Source: Bacillota bacterium
GTDB taxonomy: Bacteria; Bacillota; Clostridia; Peptostreptococcales; Anaerovoracaceae
NCBI GenBank assembly: GCA_023394035.1
Contig: JAEXBK010000048.1
Span: forward strand, 1 to 6,960
Direction: 5' to 3'
Length of the DNA: 6,960 nt
Part shown: positions 6,074 through 6,960 of the stretch, one piece after another
How the letters are laid out: the number at the start of each line of letters is the position of its first letter
Position numbering within the stretch: position 1 is the stretch's first letter
Made by a program: the position numbers and the translations under genes
The notes under the pieces: model-generated
Told to the model about the DNA's origin: nothing
The model's database searches: none
Seen by the model: only the letters and a program-made list of their open reading frames with translations

Positions 6074-6349
6074 TTAATATTGGCTTAAAAGATTGGTAAG
6101 TGCGCACGCGCTGCTTGAGCTGACGCGCTCAACCTTGATATTGTTCTTCTTTGCTTCGGCAACTGCGCTCATCGCCATCTTATGTGAAACCGTATTGGTA
6201 AAAAGTATCATGAGGTCCGGAGTTCCGAGTTTTTTTACCAGCATCCCTTTTTCCTTTGTGAATACCTTCGCCTTGTGTCCGTGCTTTTTGCAGATTTCTC
6301 TGTAGCGACACTCCATGCATTCATTTCCGCCGATAATAACTACACTCAT
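6074..6349 (-). CDS. DUF2325 domain protein with a Cys-x2-Cys-x5-Cys motif
   Basis: A 91-residue protein recognised as DUF2325 from its start, MSVVIIGGNECMEC, its middle, PDLMILFTNTVSHKM (44-58), and the later VERVSSSSACAL (73-84). The domain resembles a small Rossmann-like sheet, and its biochemical role is not known. Cys11, Cys14 and Cys20 form C-x2-C-x5-C directly after the GGNE turn, with a fourth cysteine at 82, which could bind a metal or an iron-sulfur cluster (inference). GGGAGAAG (complement of 6353-6360) precedes the ATG at 6349. The gene starts 12 nt after the flavodoxin stop, so the two are almost certainly one transcript, ended by the terminator at 6022-6053. No signal peptide or membrane segment. 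Confidence 0.88.
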   Translation of the reverse strand: MSVVIIGGNECMECRYREICKKHGHKAKVFTKEKGMLVKKLGTPDLMILFTNTVSHKMAMSAVAEAKKNNIKVERVSSSSACALTNLLSQY

Positions 6350-6361
6350 AAACTTCTCCCT

Positions 6362-6796
6362 TTATTTTTCTATTCCGCCGAGAGCCTTCCCAAGCGCTTT
6401 GCATTCCGCAACACCGGCAGCATCAGGCGTTTCCTGGCAGATTACATAAGGTACAACGAGCTCTGCGCCGGCATCTTTACATCTTTTATCCCAGTCGATC
6501 ATCCATTCTCCGCTTCCCCATCCGTATGAACCGAACAAAGCGATCTTCTTTCCTGAAAGAACCGGCTCGCAATCGCAGAACATAGGCTCAAACTCTGATT
6601 CTTCGAGCACCTCGGCTCCCATCGCCGGGCATCCGAATGCAACTGCGGAATAATCATCAAAGGCTTCAGGTCCAAAGCTGTCTGCGCCAAGCATTACGGC
6701 TTCCGCACCGGCTTCCCTTACGCCTTCGGCTACCGATTTTGCCATGTATTCCGTGTTTCCTGTTCCGCTCCAATATACTACTGCTACTTTTCGCAT
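6362..6796 (-). CDS. Flavodoxin (short-chain, Clostridium type)
   Basis: A 144-residue FMN-binding electron carrier that can replace ferredoxin in low-potential reactions, often when iron is scarce. The phosphate-binding loop WSGTGNTEYMA is at 9-19. GCPAMGAEVLEESEFEP (55-71) and FGSYGWGSGEWM (88-99) correspond closely to the two FMN-flanking loops of Clostridium beijerinckii flavodoxin. Met59 and Trp93 are in the positions of its flavin-stacking Met56 and Trp90. The absence of the ~20-residue insert marks it as short-chain. GGGAG (complement of 6803-6807) with a 6-nt spacer supports the ATG at 6796. It lies between an incomplete upstream gene (18-nt gap) and the DUF2325 gene (12-nt gap) on the same strand. 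No Fur-type operator can be seen, because the operon promoter is outside the window. Cytoplasmic. Confidence 0.95.
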   Translation of the reverse strand: MRKVAVVYWSGTGNTEYMAKSVAEGVREAGAEAVMLGADSFGPEAFDDYSAVAFGCPAMGAEVLEESEFEPMFCDCEPVLSGKKIALFGSYGWGSGEWMIDWDKRCKDAGAELVVPYVICQETPDAAGVAECKALGKALGGIEK

Positions 6797-6814
6797 AATT
6801 TACTCCCTTCAAAT

Positions 6815-6960
6815 CTATGAAAGCACTGTCAATTGAAATATATCTTTTCCGCGTGAGAACTGAGCGCTGTAAACGTCTCTGCACTTGCGGTAGAGATCAA
6901 ATAATCGTTTTGCCGCTGTTTCATCGGAATATACCTTCCAATGACCGCACAGCTTGTACC
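6815..6960 (-). CDS. C-terminal fragment of an unrecognised protein
   Basis: The minus strand carries an open frame of about 48 codons from the window's right edge to a TAG at 6815-6817, 18 nt before the flavodoxin start. It reads ..YKLCGHWKVYSDETAAKRLF and ends SRGKDIFQLTVLS. I do not recognise it. The visible part has a predicted amphipathic helix (DETAAKRLFDLYRKCRDVY) and three cysteines, and no membrane segment. This frame is preferred because its stop sits at operon-like distance from the flavodoxin gene. A second minus frame is open to a TGA at 6829-6831, and a plus frame from an ATG at 6817 is also open to the edge but lacks a ribosome binding site. Confidence is limited by the short length. 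Confidence 0.5.
   Translation of the reverse strand, partial: YKLCGHWKVYSDETAAKRLFDLYRKCRDVYSAQFSRGKDIFQLTVLS

Noticed and set aside
1..6960. tRNA, rRNA, CRISPR arrays, insertion sequences or phage genes
   Set aside because: No cloverleaf, array of spaced repeats, transposase motif, terminal inverted repeats or phage protein was found on reading both strands.

Overview
The window looks like an ordinary chromosomal segment of an anaerobic, low-to-moderate GC Firmicute, most likely class Clostridia. The reasons are strong AGGAGG/GGGAG-type ribosome binding sites, a Clostridium-type short-chain flavodoxin beside a small DUF2325 protein, a long-form PurC, and tight gene packing almost entirely on the minus strand. 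I saw no phage, transposon, CRISPR or plasmid genes. The genus cannot be fixed from the sequence alone.

Layout, following minus-strand transcription from right to left. (a) 6960-6074: the tail of an unrecognised gene, a flavodoxin and a DUF2325 protein form a compact operon. It ends in a convincing intrinsic terminator at 6022-6053. (b) 5946-1867: a new promoter (5996-6024) leads into a four-gene operon of a YtcJ-type metal amidohydrolase, mtnA (methylthioribose-1-phosphate isomerase), scpA and scpB (partners of the SMC condensin). mtnA/scpA overlap by 1 nt (TAATG) and scpA/scpB by 11 nt, so translation is probably coupled. (c) 1644-1936, plus strand: the only plausible plus-strand gene. It is small, has its own promoter and ribosome binding site, and carries an apparent one-base frameshift in an A-run. 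Its restored reading frame runs into the 3' end of scpB. (d) 1470-613: purC, with a good promoter that carries an 8-bp direct repeat. It is followed by a perfect 12-bp inverted repeat. (e) 523-1: a small universal-stress-type protein, then the start of an FAD-dependent flavoprotein that leaves the window.

Functionally, the window joins de novo purine synthesis (PurC), methionine/MTA salvage (MtnA), chromosome organisation (ScpA, ScpB) and low-potential redox chemistry (flavodoxin, flavoprotein). Nothing here amounts to a clearly new system. The points most worth a second look are the frameshifted plus-strand gene that overlaps scpB, the alternative hairpins between purC and usp, the direct repeat in the purC promoter, and the three-cysteine motif of the DUF2325 protein next to flavodoxin.
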